DNA from: Simiduia litorea
GTDB lineage: Bacteria; Pseudomonadota; Gammaproteobacteria; Pseudomonadales; Cellvibrionaceae
Direction of reading: 5' to 3'
NCBI RefSeq assembly: GCF_042853465.1
Contig: NZ_AP031497.1
Coordinates: 3,596,001-3,660,000 of the forward strand
DNA: 64,000 nt
The first letter of the stretch is position 1. Every line of letters starts with the position of its first letter. The position numbers and the translations under genes are program-made. The notes under the pieces are model-generated. The model did not search any database, was not told the DNA's origin, and was given only the letters and a program-made list of their open reading frames with translations. Below, one piece after another: positions 27,260-35,494 of this stretch.

Positions 27260-28033
27260 ATGAACAACTTTTTTAAATCAGCCGCCCTGATTGCACTGAC
27301 TAGCGTTTCGCTTTCCGCATCGGCCAGCCTGTTAAACGTTTGGACCGATTGGACACTTATGACAGTGACCAATGGCGATACCGATACGTTAGACGAGAAC
27401 TATGTAGACCCAGGTTACGGTGGTCAAGCATTCGACGCCGAATACCTACTGTACAAATACGACTCTGCCACTGGCACCTTGTCTATCGGCCTACAAACCG
27501 GCTTCGACATATTGGACGGCCACTACAGAACTGGCGGTAAAGACTATTACAATGGCGACATCGCCTTGTCCTTCGATGGCGATAAAAGCACCTACGAATA
27601 CGCCATTGACTTCGGCAACCTCACCAAGACTTACACCAATGGCCTAAACGCTAACTACAACCCAAAAAGCTTGGGCACGCACACCGCAGGTTTGTACGCG
27701 GTTAGCGCTTGGAACAACGACATCATTTTCAACAGCTCAAGCCCATTCGCCATGAAGAGCGGCTCATTGCTCACCACCGGTATGATGTCTGAAGGCTCGG
27801 GCATTGGTGCCGACACTAAAAAGTCCTACTACAACATGTTCAGCTTTAATGTTGGTGTACTTGGCCTGAGTTCTAGCTTCCTCAGCCTAGATGCACACTG
27901 GACCATGTCTTGCGGTAACGACGCAATCGAAGCGCATGCTGATATTGCCGACGTTCCAGAACCAGCACCTTTTGCACTGCTCGGTTTAGGCCTACTTGGC
28001 TTGGCTTTCGCGCGCAAAAGAGCGAGCAAGTAA
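27260..28033 (+). CDS. PEP-CTERM sorting domain protein (secreted)
   Basis: The 257-residue protein has a signal peptide (MNNFFKSAALIALTSVSLSA). The extracellular body is rich in Asp, Gly, Tyr and Asn with few charged Lys/Arg. The C-terminal sorting signal is VPEPAPFALLGLGLLGLAFA followed by RKRASK: the VPEP motif, one transmembrane helix and a basic tail. Such proteins are processed by an exosortase (EpsH/XrtA) and linked to exopolysaccharide. No exosortase is in this window. The start at 27260 is chosen because the frame from 27209 begins before the predicted transcription start. A terminator follows, so it is a single-gene unit. Confidence 0.9.
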   Translation: MNNFFKSAALIALTSVSLSASASLLNVWTDWTLMTVTNGDTDTLDENYVDPGYGGQAFDAEYLLYKYDSATGTLSIGLQTGFDILDGHYRTGGKDYYNGDIALSFDGDKSTYEYAIDFGNLTKTYTNGLNANYNPKSLGTHTAGLYAVSAWNNDIIFNSSSPFAMKSGSLLTTGMMSEGSGIGADTKKSYYNMFSFNVGVLGLSSSFLSLDAHWTMSCGNDAIEAHADIADVPEPAPFALLGLGLLGLAFARKRASK

Positions 28034-28056
28034 GTGCTCTGACGAGTAATAAAAAA

Positions 28057-28081
28057 GGCGCCCGTTACGGCGCCTTTTTTT
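28057..28081. terminator. Intrinsic terminator between the PEP-CTERM gene and cobQ
   Basis: GGCGCC-CGTTAC-GGCGCC is followed by seven T residues and preceded by A6, so it is suited to both convergent transcripts. Confidence 0.88.
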
Positions 28082-28091
28082 ATGTGAGCGC

Positions 28092-29573
28092 TCAGCGGAA
28101 TCTCGCCACTTGTGCCGTCAATGCATCAACATCTACCGCGCTCGCAACAGTATCTGCTAACCGATTCAACTCTTGCTCTACCAAGGCAGCATAATCCTGA
28201 TGCTGAATCGCCTCTACGCCAGCCCATTGTAAAATGGCGTCAAGTGCCTCGGGGCGCTGAAAAATGCCGTGCAAGTATGTTGCAATTATGTGTTCATCTA
28301 CCGACACGCAGCCGTCTAATCGCTTACCAGAAACCTCGTCTATTTGAATTGGCGCTCGCAGCAATCCAGCCCCCTTCGACACGCCTGCGTGAATTTCATA
28401 ACCACACACCGGCACAGCCTCCTGCATGCCCGGTAACAAAAGCGAGCCGTTCACATTGCACAGGGTTTTCGATGCGGCCATCCGCGTTTCAAAGTCCAGC
28501 AAACCCAACCCTTCGGTACTGCCGACACTCGCCTCCACCCCAAGGTCATCATGCACCCAATGACCGAGCATTTGTAAGCCGCCGCATATACCCATAAGCT
28601 TGCCGCCGTAGCGAAGGTGCCTACGAATATCTCTATCCCACTGTTGCTCACGCATAAAATCTAAATCTGCCCGCGTATTTTTTGTGCCAGGCAAAATAAT
28701 CAAGTCTGCATCGGCCAAGGAGCCTCCGGGGCCGACAAACTCGAAGCTCACCTGAGGATGCAAACGCAGTGGATCAAAATCGGTGTGATTACTGATGCGC
28801 GACCAAACCGGCACTTTGATGTTAATCGTTTTATCGCCCTCGCCGAGTGAATTAGCCGTCAGGGCATCTTCCGCTTCAAGGTGTAATTTTTCTAGATAGG
28901 GGATAACACCTAGCACCGGTTTGCCGGTTCGCTGCTCGAGCCACTCAAGGCCGGGTTGCAGTAACGCAATATCACCGCGGAATCGATTAATCACAAAACC
29001 AATAACACGTTCTTGCTCGGACTCAGAAAGCAGCGCCAAGGTGCCGACTAAATGCGCAAACACACCGCCCTTATCGATATCGGCAATGATAATCACCGGG
29101 CAATCTACCGCCTCAGCAAAACCCATGTTGGCAATATCACCTTCGCGCAAATTAATTTCAGCCGGACTTCCCGCGCCCTCCACCACAATAAAATCATATT
29201 GCAATTTTAATCGCTGGTAAGAATCTAATACCGCGGCCATGGCTACTTTTTTATAGTCGTGGAAACTCGCAGCTTCCATATCGGACAAAGCTTTGCCCTG
29301 TACAATAACCTGCGCGCCCGTGTCGCTGCACGGCTTCAACAGAATGGGGTTCATGTCCGAGAGCGGCGCAATACCGCAGGCCTGCGCCTGCACCGCTTGT
29401 CCCCTACCTATTTCGCCACCATCAATGGTTACTGCAGAATTTAACGCCATATTTTGCGGTTTAAACGGTGCAACCTTAACGCCTTTGCGCGCCAATATTC
29501 TGCCGAGCGCAGCCACTAACGTGGTTTTACCCGCATCAGAGGTTGTGCCTTGCACCATCAATGTTTTACTCAT
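28092..29573 (-). CDS. cobQ: Cobyric acid synthase (CobQ)
   Basis: The 493-residue ATP-dependent amidotransferase amidates the b, d, e and g side chains of adenosylcobyrinic diamide. The N-terminal dethiobiotin-synthetase-like domain has VQGTTSDAGKTTLVAALG. The C-terminal class I glutaminase has GICGGLQMLG (catalytic Cys) and ATYLHGIF (catalytic His). The preferred start is ATG 29573; a GTG two codons upstream also opens the frame. Confidence 0.96.
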   Translation of the reverse strand: MSKTLMVQGTTSDAGKTTLVAALGRILARKGVKVAPFKPQNMALNSAVTIDGGEIGRGQAVQAQACGIAPLSDMNPILLKPCSDTGAQVIVQGKALSDMEAASFHDYKKVAMAAVLDSYQRLKLQYDFIVVEGAGSPAEINLREGDIANMGFAEAVDCPVIIIADIDKGGVFAHLVGTLALLSESEQERVIGFVINRFRGDIALLQPGLEWLEQRTGKPVLGVIPYLEKLHLEAEDALTANSLGEGDKTINIKVPVWSRISNHTDFDPLRLHPQVSFEFVGPGGSLADADLIILPGTKNTRADLDFMREQQWDRDIRRHLRYGGKLMGICGGLQMLGHWVHDDLGVEASVGSTEGLGLLDFETRMAASKTLCNVNGSLLLPGMQEAVPVCGYEIHAGVSKGAGLLRAPIQIDEVSGKRLDGCVSVDEHIIATYLHGIFQRPEALDAILQWAGVEAIQHQDYAALVEQELNRLADTVASAVDVDALTAQVARFR

Positions 29574-29636
29574 AAGCACTCAACTTTAATATTCATCCCA
29601 CTGCTGCGCGTCCTGCGCCCATGGCATACCGTACAT

Positions 29637-29663
29637 AAAAAAGCCGGCAATTATCACCGGCTT
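29637..29663 (-). terminator. Intrinsic terminator after the M16 peptidase gene
   Basis: On the minus strand an AAGCCGG/CCGGCTT stem with a 9-nt loop ends in TTTTTT, 36 nt after the M16 stop. It separates the M16 gene from cobQ. Confidence 0.8.
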
Positions 29664-29698
29664 TTCCTGTCAGCTGTGAACTGCTAACTCAGATAAAA

Positions 29699-32434
29699 TT
29701 ATCGAACCACATTGCCATCGGCATCCAGCACTTTGATATCACCTAAATTTAGCGAGCTGACACCCGCTTCAATTTTTGCCAAATCGCCAACTATCACCCA
29801 CACCAACTTTTCAGGGGTGATTTCTTGCGCAGCGGATCGAACTTGATCGATGGTTAAGGCCTGAACCCGATCGGCGTAGGTAAGCACATAATCATCGGGC
29901 CGATCAAAACGCACTTGCCCACTCATCGCACCCAAAACCGCATTCATGGTTTCATAGCTGCCCGGTAATTTTGCCACTTCGTTTAGCTGGTAGCGATGCA
30001 ATTCATCAGCTTGCGCTGGCTTTTTACCTAAGTAGTCAGTCAGTTCTTTCTGTACTTCGGCAATCGCCTCTTTGGTTTTATCCGTTTGCACGGGCGCGTA
30101 CGCCATTAAAGGCTGCTGCGCTGCCGCATCGACAATAAACGTATAAGCACCGTACGCCCAATGTTTATCTTCGCGCAAATTCATATTTAAGCGCGCGGTA
30201 AAGGCGCCGCCTAAAATAGTATTTGCCATATCGAGCGCTAAATTCCCATTGTCTTTCGCTGAGGGAATTAACTGGCCGGCTAGAATGACCGTCTGCTGAG
30301 CACCGGGTTTATCGATAAGATAAACGCTAGACTGCTGCTGACCGGCAACTTGATGCAACTTCTTCACGCCCTTGTCAGCTTTTGGCGCTTTCCACTTACC
30401 AAAAGCGCGCTCTAACTCCGGCTTTAAATCTTCCAGAGACATAGCACCAACGACAACCAAGGTCGCATTGTCCGGGCGAATCCAGCGCTCGTGGTAAGCG
30501 CGCATATCGTCAATCGAAACATCAGCCACACTAACCTCGGTGCCGGAGCCCGTTAAGGGAATACCGTAAGCGTGGTCATTGCCGTATAACAGCGGCGGCA
30601 AGGTGCGCAAAGCCATGGAAACAGGTTGTGACTTTTCTTGGCCAATACCGGCAATAGTCAGCGCGCGCTTGCGCTCCACATCCTCATCGCGGAAGGCGGG
30701 GTTTTGTAAAATATCTGAAAAAATATCGAGGGTCTTTCGCAGGTTGCTCGATAGAGCCGATACACTAAAGCTTGTTGTATCTACATCGCTATTAACGCCC
30801 CAAACCGCACCCAAGCCTTCGAGCTCCGCGGAAATTTCAAGCGCGTCGCGCTTATCCGTGCCCTCCAACATAACACTGCTAGCGAACTTATTAATGCCCA
30901 GCTTGCTACCGAAGTCAGCGGAATAACCCGCATCAAACATCATCGCCAAGTTCACCTGCGGCACGGTATCGCGACGAGCAAAAACGACCTTTAAGCCATT
31001 GCTCAATTCGGTGCGCTCAATGGCCGGAAAACTCAACGGGGGGACGGCACCGGTATCGGGGATTTTACTTCTATCGGCATCGGTGCTTGCGGCATTAAGG
31101 CTTGGAAAAGGTGTGATTTCCAAGACCAAGTCACCCGAGCTCAACCAACGGTTAGCCACCTTGGTGACCTGCTTGGTATCCACTTCTTCCATGGTTAACA
31201 AGCTCTTTTTAAACGCCCCAGGGTCACCCATGTATACCGCGTTAGACGCGAGAATATCCGACTTGCCACCCCAGCCACCGACTTTTTCGGCGCCGCGCAC
31301 GAAGCCTGCAAATAAACTCGTGCGCACACGCTCTAATTCTTTCTTCTCTGGGCCCTTCTTCAAAAACAAGGCAACTTCTTCATCGATTACTTTTTCGATT
31401 TGTGCCAACTCAATACCGGGCTTTGCATCAGCAGTAATGGTAAACAAACTGGCCAACTCAAACGGGAAGTAGGCCACATTGACGCTAGTGGCAATTTGAT
31501 CTTCATGCACTAGCCGCTTATACAGACGGGAGTTTTTTCCGCCAGCCAATAGCTCGGCCACAATCTGTAAAACGTCGCTGTCGCTGCTGGCTAGTTCTGC
31601 CGTATTCCACGACTTATATAAACGCGCCTGAGGTACACGATCCTGCGTCTTAACGCGCTTTTGTTCCGTTCGCTTAGCAATCCAGGTTTTCTGGCGCACC
31701 AGCGGCTCACCCGGCGCAACAAAACCGAAGTAGGTTTGCATCTTCGCTTTGGCGGTTTCGACGTCGATATCACCCGCTAACACCACCACCGCATTAGAGG
31801 CCCCATAGTACTCGTGGAACCACGCCTTAACGTCGTCGAGCGATGCCGCATTGAGATCTGCCATCGAGCCAATGGTGCTCCAAGAATAGGGGTGGCCCTG
31901 CGGAAAGGCGGCCTCCTGTAAGATATCCCAGGCTTTACCATAAGGCTGATTATCGCCTTGGCGCTTTTCGTTTTGCACCACACCGCGTTGCTCATCGAGG
32001 GTCTTCTGATCGATGGCACCGAGCATATGCCCCATGCGATCAGATTCCATCCACAGCGCCATATCCAAGGCTGGCGTCGGTACAGTTTCAAAATAGTTCG
32101 TGCGATCCAACCACGTGGTGCCGTTCATATTGGTGGCACCCGCCTTTTCAAAAGGCGCAAAAAATTCACCCGGCGCATTTTCACTGCCATTGAACATCAG
32201 GTGTTCAAATAAATGCGCGAAGCCCGTTTTTCCCACCTTCTCATCCTTCGAGCCCACGTGATACCAGACGTTAACCGCCACCACCGGCGCTTTGCGGTCG
32301 GTGTGCACGACCACGCGCAATCCATTGTCTAAGGTGAACGTTTCATAAGGAATTTGAACAGAATCGGTGAGAGAGCCAGCGTTAGCAGCGGACGCCAACA
32401 ACAGACAGGCCAGAGCGAGGGGTTTTTTCAGCAT
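29699..32434 (-). CDS. Periplasmic M16 family zinc metallopeptidase (two-domain)
   Basis: The 911-residue protein has a signal peptide (MLKKPLALACLLLASAANAG). The first M16 unit has the inverted zinc motif HxxEH (HLFEHLMFNGSEN), with the distal Glu region in EQRGVVQNEKRQ. A second, inactive M16-like half starts near residue 470 (FPAIERTELSNGLKVVFARR), the normal pseudo-dimer layout. ATG 32434 has GGAG upstream, so the frame to 32467 is not used. It is probably a periplasmic oligopeptidase. Confidence 0.93.
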   Translation of the reverse strand: MLKKPLALACLLLASAANAGSLTDSVQIPYETFTLDNGLRVVVHTDRKAPVVAVNVWYHVGSKDEKVGKTGFAHLFEHLMFNGSENAPGEFFAPFEKAGATNMNGTTWLDRTNYFETVPTPALDMALWMESDRMGHMLGAIDQKTLDEQRGVVQNEKRQGDNQPYGKAWDILQEAAFPQGHPYSWSTIGSMADLNAASLDDVKAWFHEYYGASNAVVVLAGDIDVETAKAKMQTYFGFVAPGEPLVRQKTWIAKRTEQKRVKTQDRVPQARLYKSWNTAELASSDSDVLQIVAELLAGGKNSRLYKRLVHEDQIATSVNVAYFPFELASLFTITADAKPGIELAQIEKVIDEEVALFLKKGPEKKELERVRTSLFAGFVRGAEKVGGWGGKSDILASNAVYMGDPGAFKKSLLTMEEVDTKQVTKVANRWLSSGDLVLEITPFPSLNAASTDADRSKIPDTGAVPPLSFPAIERTELSNGLKVVFARRDTVPQVNLAMMFDAGYSADFGSKLGINKFASSVMLEGTDKRDALEISAELEGLGAVWGVNSDVDTTSFSVSALSSNLRKTLDIFSDILQNPAFRDEDVERKRALTIAGIGQEKSQPVSMALRTLPPLLYGNDHAYGIPLTGSGTEVSVADVSIDDMRAYHERWIRPDNATLVVVGAMSLEDLKPELERAFGKWKAPKADKGVKKLHQVAGQQQSSVYLIDKPGAQQTVILAGQLIPSAKDNGNLALDMANTILGGAFTARLNMNLREDKHWAYGAYTFIVDAAAQQPLMAYAPVQTDKTKEAIAEVQKELTDYLGKKPAQADELHRYQLNEVAKLPGSYETMNAVLGAMSGQVRFDRPDDYVLTYADRVQALTIDQVRSAAQEITPEKLVWVIVGDLAKIEAGVSSLNLGDIKVLDADGNVVR

Positions 32435-32617
32435 GGGTAAACTCCATTTATCAACAGTTGTCTGCACCGCAAAGCGCGGCGTAAACCCAGCAGGTTACCG
32501 CACTGCCCTCAGTAAGCAAGGGAATCAAGCGTGGAAAAGCCTGCTTTCATCGCAGATAAATGGAAATACTAGCGTCGCCAGCTTGGATAGACAGAGCTAT
32601 AGGAAACCAGGCATCGC

Positions 32618-32723
32618 CTTGTAGGGTGCGGCCCCCCCCCTTGTAGCTTGTAGGGGGCGGCCCCCGCCTTGTAGCTTGTAGCTTGTAGCTTGTAGCTTGT
32701 AGCTTGTAGCTTGTAGCTTGTAG
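32618..32723 (+). repeat. CTTGTAG heptanucleotide tandem repeat in a 370-nt intergenic gap
   Basis: Eight perfect head-to-tail copies of CTTGTAG run from 32668 to 32723. Three further copies are scattered at 32618-32653, separated by GC-rich blocks that include a run of nine C. The unit is not a multiple of three and no gene uses the tract. The rest of 32435-32807 shows no gene or clear signal. Confidence 0.9.
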
Positions 32724-32807
32724 TAAATGCTTCCCGCCCTTCCTGTAAGCGGTCAACTTCTCTCACTTAGGAGCGCCTACTTTTCGTCCCGCAACCTACC
32801 CTCCGCT

Positions 32808-33410
32808 CTACCACTCAATCCCTTTTTGCGCCGCCACACCAGCGTGGAAAGCATGCTTAATCGCTTTTACCTCGCTAAAGGTATCGGCTAGGTCCTGTAA
32901 ATATTTTTTGGCGCCGCGGCCGGTGATGATCACACTTTGTTCTTTAGGTCTGGCGTTAATAGCTTCGATAATCACATCTTTATCGAGATATTTGTAATTC
33001 AACATGTAAGTCAGCTCATCGAACACCACCAAGCGCACCTTCGGGTCCGTTAATAAGTGTTTACAACTCGCCCAACATTGCTCGGCCGCGAGCTGGTCTT
33101 GCGTGGCGTCTTGCGTCTCCCAAGTAAAGCCCGTGCCCATCACGTGAAATTCAACATTCGGCAGCTTCTCTAATATATTCCGCTCACCGCACTCCCATGT
33201 ACCCTTAATAAACTGAACGATGCCCACGTGAAAGCCATGGCCCGCTGCGCGAACTGCCGTGCCAAAGGCCGAGGAGCTTTTGCCCTTGCCATCGCCGGTG
33301 AGTACTATCACCACACCGCGCTCTTCCGTTGCGCGGGCCACCGCTGCGTCCACCAAAAGCTTGCGCTGAGCCATTCGCTCTTTATGCTTGGCGGCTTTTT
33401 CATCAGTCAT
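32808..33410 (-). CDS. cobO: Cob(I)yrinic acid a,c-diamide adenosyltransferase (CobO/BtuR type)
   Basis: The 200-residue ATP:corrinoid adenosyltransferase makes adenosylcobalamin precursors and salvages imported corrinoids. The P-loop is GDGKGKSSSAFGTAVRAAGH, with VVFDELTYMLNYKYL and ITGRGAKKYL downstream. The ATG at 33410 has AGGGTG upstream; a GTG three codons earlier is also open. cobQ lies about 3.2 kb further on the same strand. Confidence 0.95.
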   Translation of the reverse strand: MTDEKAAKHKERMAQRKLLVDAAVARATEERGVVIVLTGDGKGKSSSAFGTAVRAAGHGFHVGIVQFIKGTWECGERNILEKLPNVEFHVMGTGFTWETQDATQDQLAAEQCWASCKHLLTDPKVRLVVFDELTYMLNYKYLDKDVIIEAINARPKEQSVIITGRGAKKYLQDLADTFSEVKAIKHAFHAGVAAQKGIEW

Positions 33411-33481
33411 AGTGTTCACCCTAAATTTTCACGTTACCAAATAGCGATCACTATACCGAACGAATCGCCTGGCACCTAAAA

Positions 33482-34315
33482 TTAAGGTTTAAGTACATCC
33501 AAGGTTAAGTAATAGCTGTACATCACTTTGGCGAGTTTCTTATCTTTTGAAGCTGTCTCAACATTCGCTTCTATTAAATAGCGTCCAGCGCCCTGCCAAG
33601 CGATGCTCACTTTTCCATCCGCATCGGTGGTATAAGTTTTTTCCGCCTGCTGATCACGGTAGCGCGTCCCCTCGGGTAAAACACTCACAGTGAGATTCTT
33701 AGCTGGCGTACCATCCATAAGAAACTGAAACTGCGCTGACTCATCGGCGTAGAGCGCATTGGGATGATCAATAATGTGCAGGCTAATACCTGGCTCTGGT
33801 TGATCAAGCTTCGCACTCGTCGGCTGCCCCAAGCTGACATAGGTTTCAATACGGGAAATCGATGCCATGTACTTTACATCTTTTGCGTCTTTAGGCAGCT
33901 CGCGCGTTAATTTATCCAAAGGCCCGCGTGCACGCTTAACCTCTTTGCTTCCTAGTACAGTGTAAGCAACAAAATACATCGGCTTGCCACCGCTCGTAAT
34001 ACGGTAGGTGCCTTGGTCTTTGATTTGCAATTCGAAACTGGAGCGACGCTTAGCCTGCACTGGATTAACCAACGCCTCCGATTTACCTGAAGGAGAAAAC
34101 ACTGAAATATCATCCAACGGCATAGCCTTATCCACATAAAACACATTATTGGAGGCAGTATAATCCACGCTAATCCACTCGGCATCGCTCAATGAGAAAT
34201 CCGTTGGCAGCAACCAGCGTTTATGGGCGTGTGCGGCACTTACCGCACAACACAGCGCAAGAAAAACCAAAACATTAACCATATACTTTGAACGACTATA
34301 AATTCGAATTTGCAT
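33482..34315 (-). CDS. DUF4198 periplasmic protein of a metal-uptake cluster
   Basis: The 277-residue protein has a signal peptide ending AAHA, then HKRWLLPTDFSLS, the typical mature start of DUF4198 proteins (often named for nickel/cobalt transport, though the function is unproven). Two beta-rich domains follow, the second Ig-like (GKVSIAWQGAGRYLIEA). The Shine-Dalgarno AAGGAG supports ATG 34315. It is last in a TonB receptor-PepSY-DUF2271-DUF4198 group on the minus strand, which suggests iron or another metal. Confidence 0.82.
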   Translation of the reverse strand: MQIRIYSRSKYMVNVLVFLALCCAVSAAHAHKRWLLPTDFSLSDAEWISVDYTASNNVFYVDKAMPLDDISVFSPSGKSEALVNPVQAKRRSSFELQIKDQGTYRITSGGKPMYFVAYTVLGSKEVKRARGPLDKLTRELPKDAKDVKYMASISRIETYVSLGQPTSAKLDQPEPGISLHIIDHPNALYADESAQFQFLMDGTPAKNLTVSVLPEGTRYRDQQAEKTYTTDADGKVSIAWQGAGRYLIEANVETASKDKKLAKVMYSYYLTLDVLKP

Positions 34316-34387
34316 TCTATGCACTCCTTAGTATTTGCATTCCACCGATAACTGAAAAAATCGTATTACAACTCATGTAAATGCGCT

Positions 34388-34858
34388 TTAAGGCTCAATA
34401 GCGAAAGAAACTTTTCCCAGCTCTGAATTGCCTAGCTCTGTGTGTGACCACGCCTGCCCCTGCCATACTAGCGGGACCTTGATATGCTCTCGGCCACCGA
34501 CCTCGCGCACGGCTTCAATGTTCAAGGTATAACTACCCGGAGGAAGATCCACAGCTCTACGTTCTTGATACATGCCAGGCTTGCGCGTCGCACCCGATAC
34601 GCCATCAATGGGAAATGTCAGAGCACTACCGCCGCGTCGCCACCAACTGCGCAAATCTCTATACCACTTTTCTTGTTCAACCCACACCAGAATTTGCGCG
34701 TGCGGTTGACGCGCATCGGTTTCAATCCAAACCGCCACATAGGGCCGATGGTATTCAGCCGTATCGATTTTTGGTATTTCAAACTTCACCTCAAATTGCG
34801 CTGACCAAGTGAGAGTAGAAAAAGCACATAAAAAGCAGGTTAAAAAATATTTAGTCAT
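34388..34858 (-). CDS. DUF2271 periplasmic protein
   Basis: The 156-residue protein has a signal peptide (MTKYFLTCFLCAFSTLTWSA). DUF2271 features are YVAVWIETDARQPHAQILVW, the WYRDLRSWWRRG segment and PPGSYTLNIEAVREVGGRE. The ATG overlaps the stop of the PepSY gene (ATGA), so the two are translationally coupled. The family is usually found beside PepSY proteins and TonB receptors. The biochemical role is unknown. Confidence 0.82.
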   Translation of the reverse strand: MTKYFLTCFLCAFSTLTWSAQFEVKFEIPKIDTAEYHRPYVAVWIETDARQPHAQILVWVEQEKWYRDLRSWWRRGGSALTFPIDGVSGATRKPGMYQERRAVDLPPGSYTLNIEAVREVGGREHIKVPLVWQGQAWSHTELGNSELGKVSFAIEP

Positions 34859-35445
34859 GGCACAAATACCCAAAACAACAACACAGGAAGCACAGCACCT
34901 AAAAGCACAAGCGGCCAAGTGGATGCACGTTTTTTAGCGTAAACAAACAATAAGAACAAACCAGTAATCGAGAAAAACAAACAGACGATAGCGGCCACAT
35001 CAATAAATAGCACCCACGCGGTGCCTGCATGCCGGCCCTTATGTAGATCGTTGATTAACGCCACAGCGCCATCGTTCACTTGCTCCAACGTTAACGTACC
35101 ACTCGCGACATCTAGTACCACGGTTGAAATACCGCCTGGGCGTTGATAATCCAAAATCCACTCCACATCATCGCGCTCAATATTGCGCGGTACCGGAAGC
35201 TGCCAAGTGCGATTGATAAGCTGGGCCACGACGGCCAATTGGTCTGTCTCACTGGCTTGATTAAAGTCCGCCAACCAACCATCAGACTGCTGGATAACAC
35301 TCACCTCTACGTGTGGCGCGGCTTTAAACCAATCGGGATGATTGAGCGTAATCCCGGTTACTGAGAAGAACAGCAAACTTGCCAAACCCAAGGCAGAGCT
35401 AATCCAATGCGTGGTTCGACTGATTTTTGAAAAAGTTGGATTCAT
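34855..35445 (-). CDS. PepSY-associated inner-membrane protein
   Basis: The 196-residue protein has an N-terminal transmembrane helix (WISSALGLASLLFFSVTGIT), then the NHPDWF motif common in PepSY_TM proteins. A periplasmic PepSY-like domain follows, then the LHKGRHAGTAWVLFIDVAAI region and two C-terminal helices. The family is linked to ferric-siderophore reduction or metal import. Its start codon abuts a strong terminator that follows the TonB receptor gene, so expression may depend on read-through. Confidence 0.82.
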   Translation of the reverse strand: MNPTFSKISRTTHWISSALGLASLLFFSVTGITLNHPDWFKAAPHVEVSVIQQSDGWLADFNQASETDQLAVVAQLINRTWQLPVPRNIERDDVEWILDYQRPGGISTVVLDVASGTLTLEQVNDGAVALINDLHKGRHAGTAWVLFIDVAAIVCLFFSITGLFLLFVYAKKRASTWPLVLLGAVLPVLLFWVFVP

Positions 35446-35446
35446 A

Positions 35447-35476
35447 AAAATAAAAAAGAGCGCTGAATCAGCGCTC
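35447..35476 (-). terminator. Intrinsic terminator immediately before the PepSY gene start codon
   Basis: On the minus strand a perfect 9-bp inverted repeat (GAGCGCTGA/TCAGCGCTC, 1-nt centre) is followed by TTTTTTATTTTT, and the ATG of the next gene comes at once. It ends the TonB receptor transcript and leaves no space for a Shine-Dalgarno site outside the hairpin. Confidence 0.8.
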
Positions 35477-35494
35477 GAAGGAGCGACCTTAATT

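Noticed and set aside
32668..32723. CTTGTAG array considered as a CRISPR-like array
   Set aside because: The repeats are 7 bp, directly adjacent and without spacers, and no cas genes are present.
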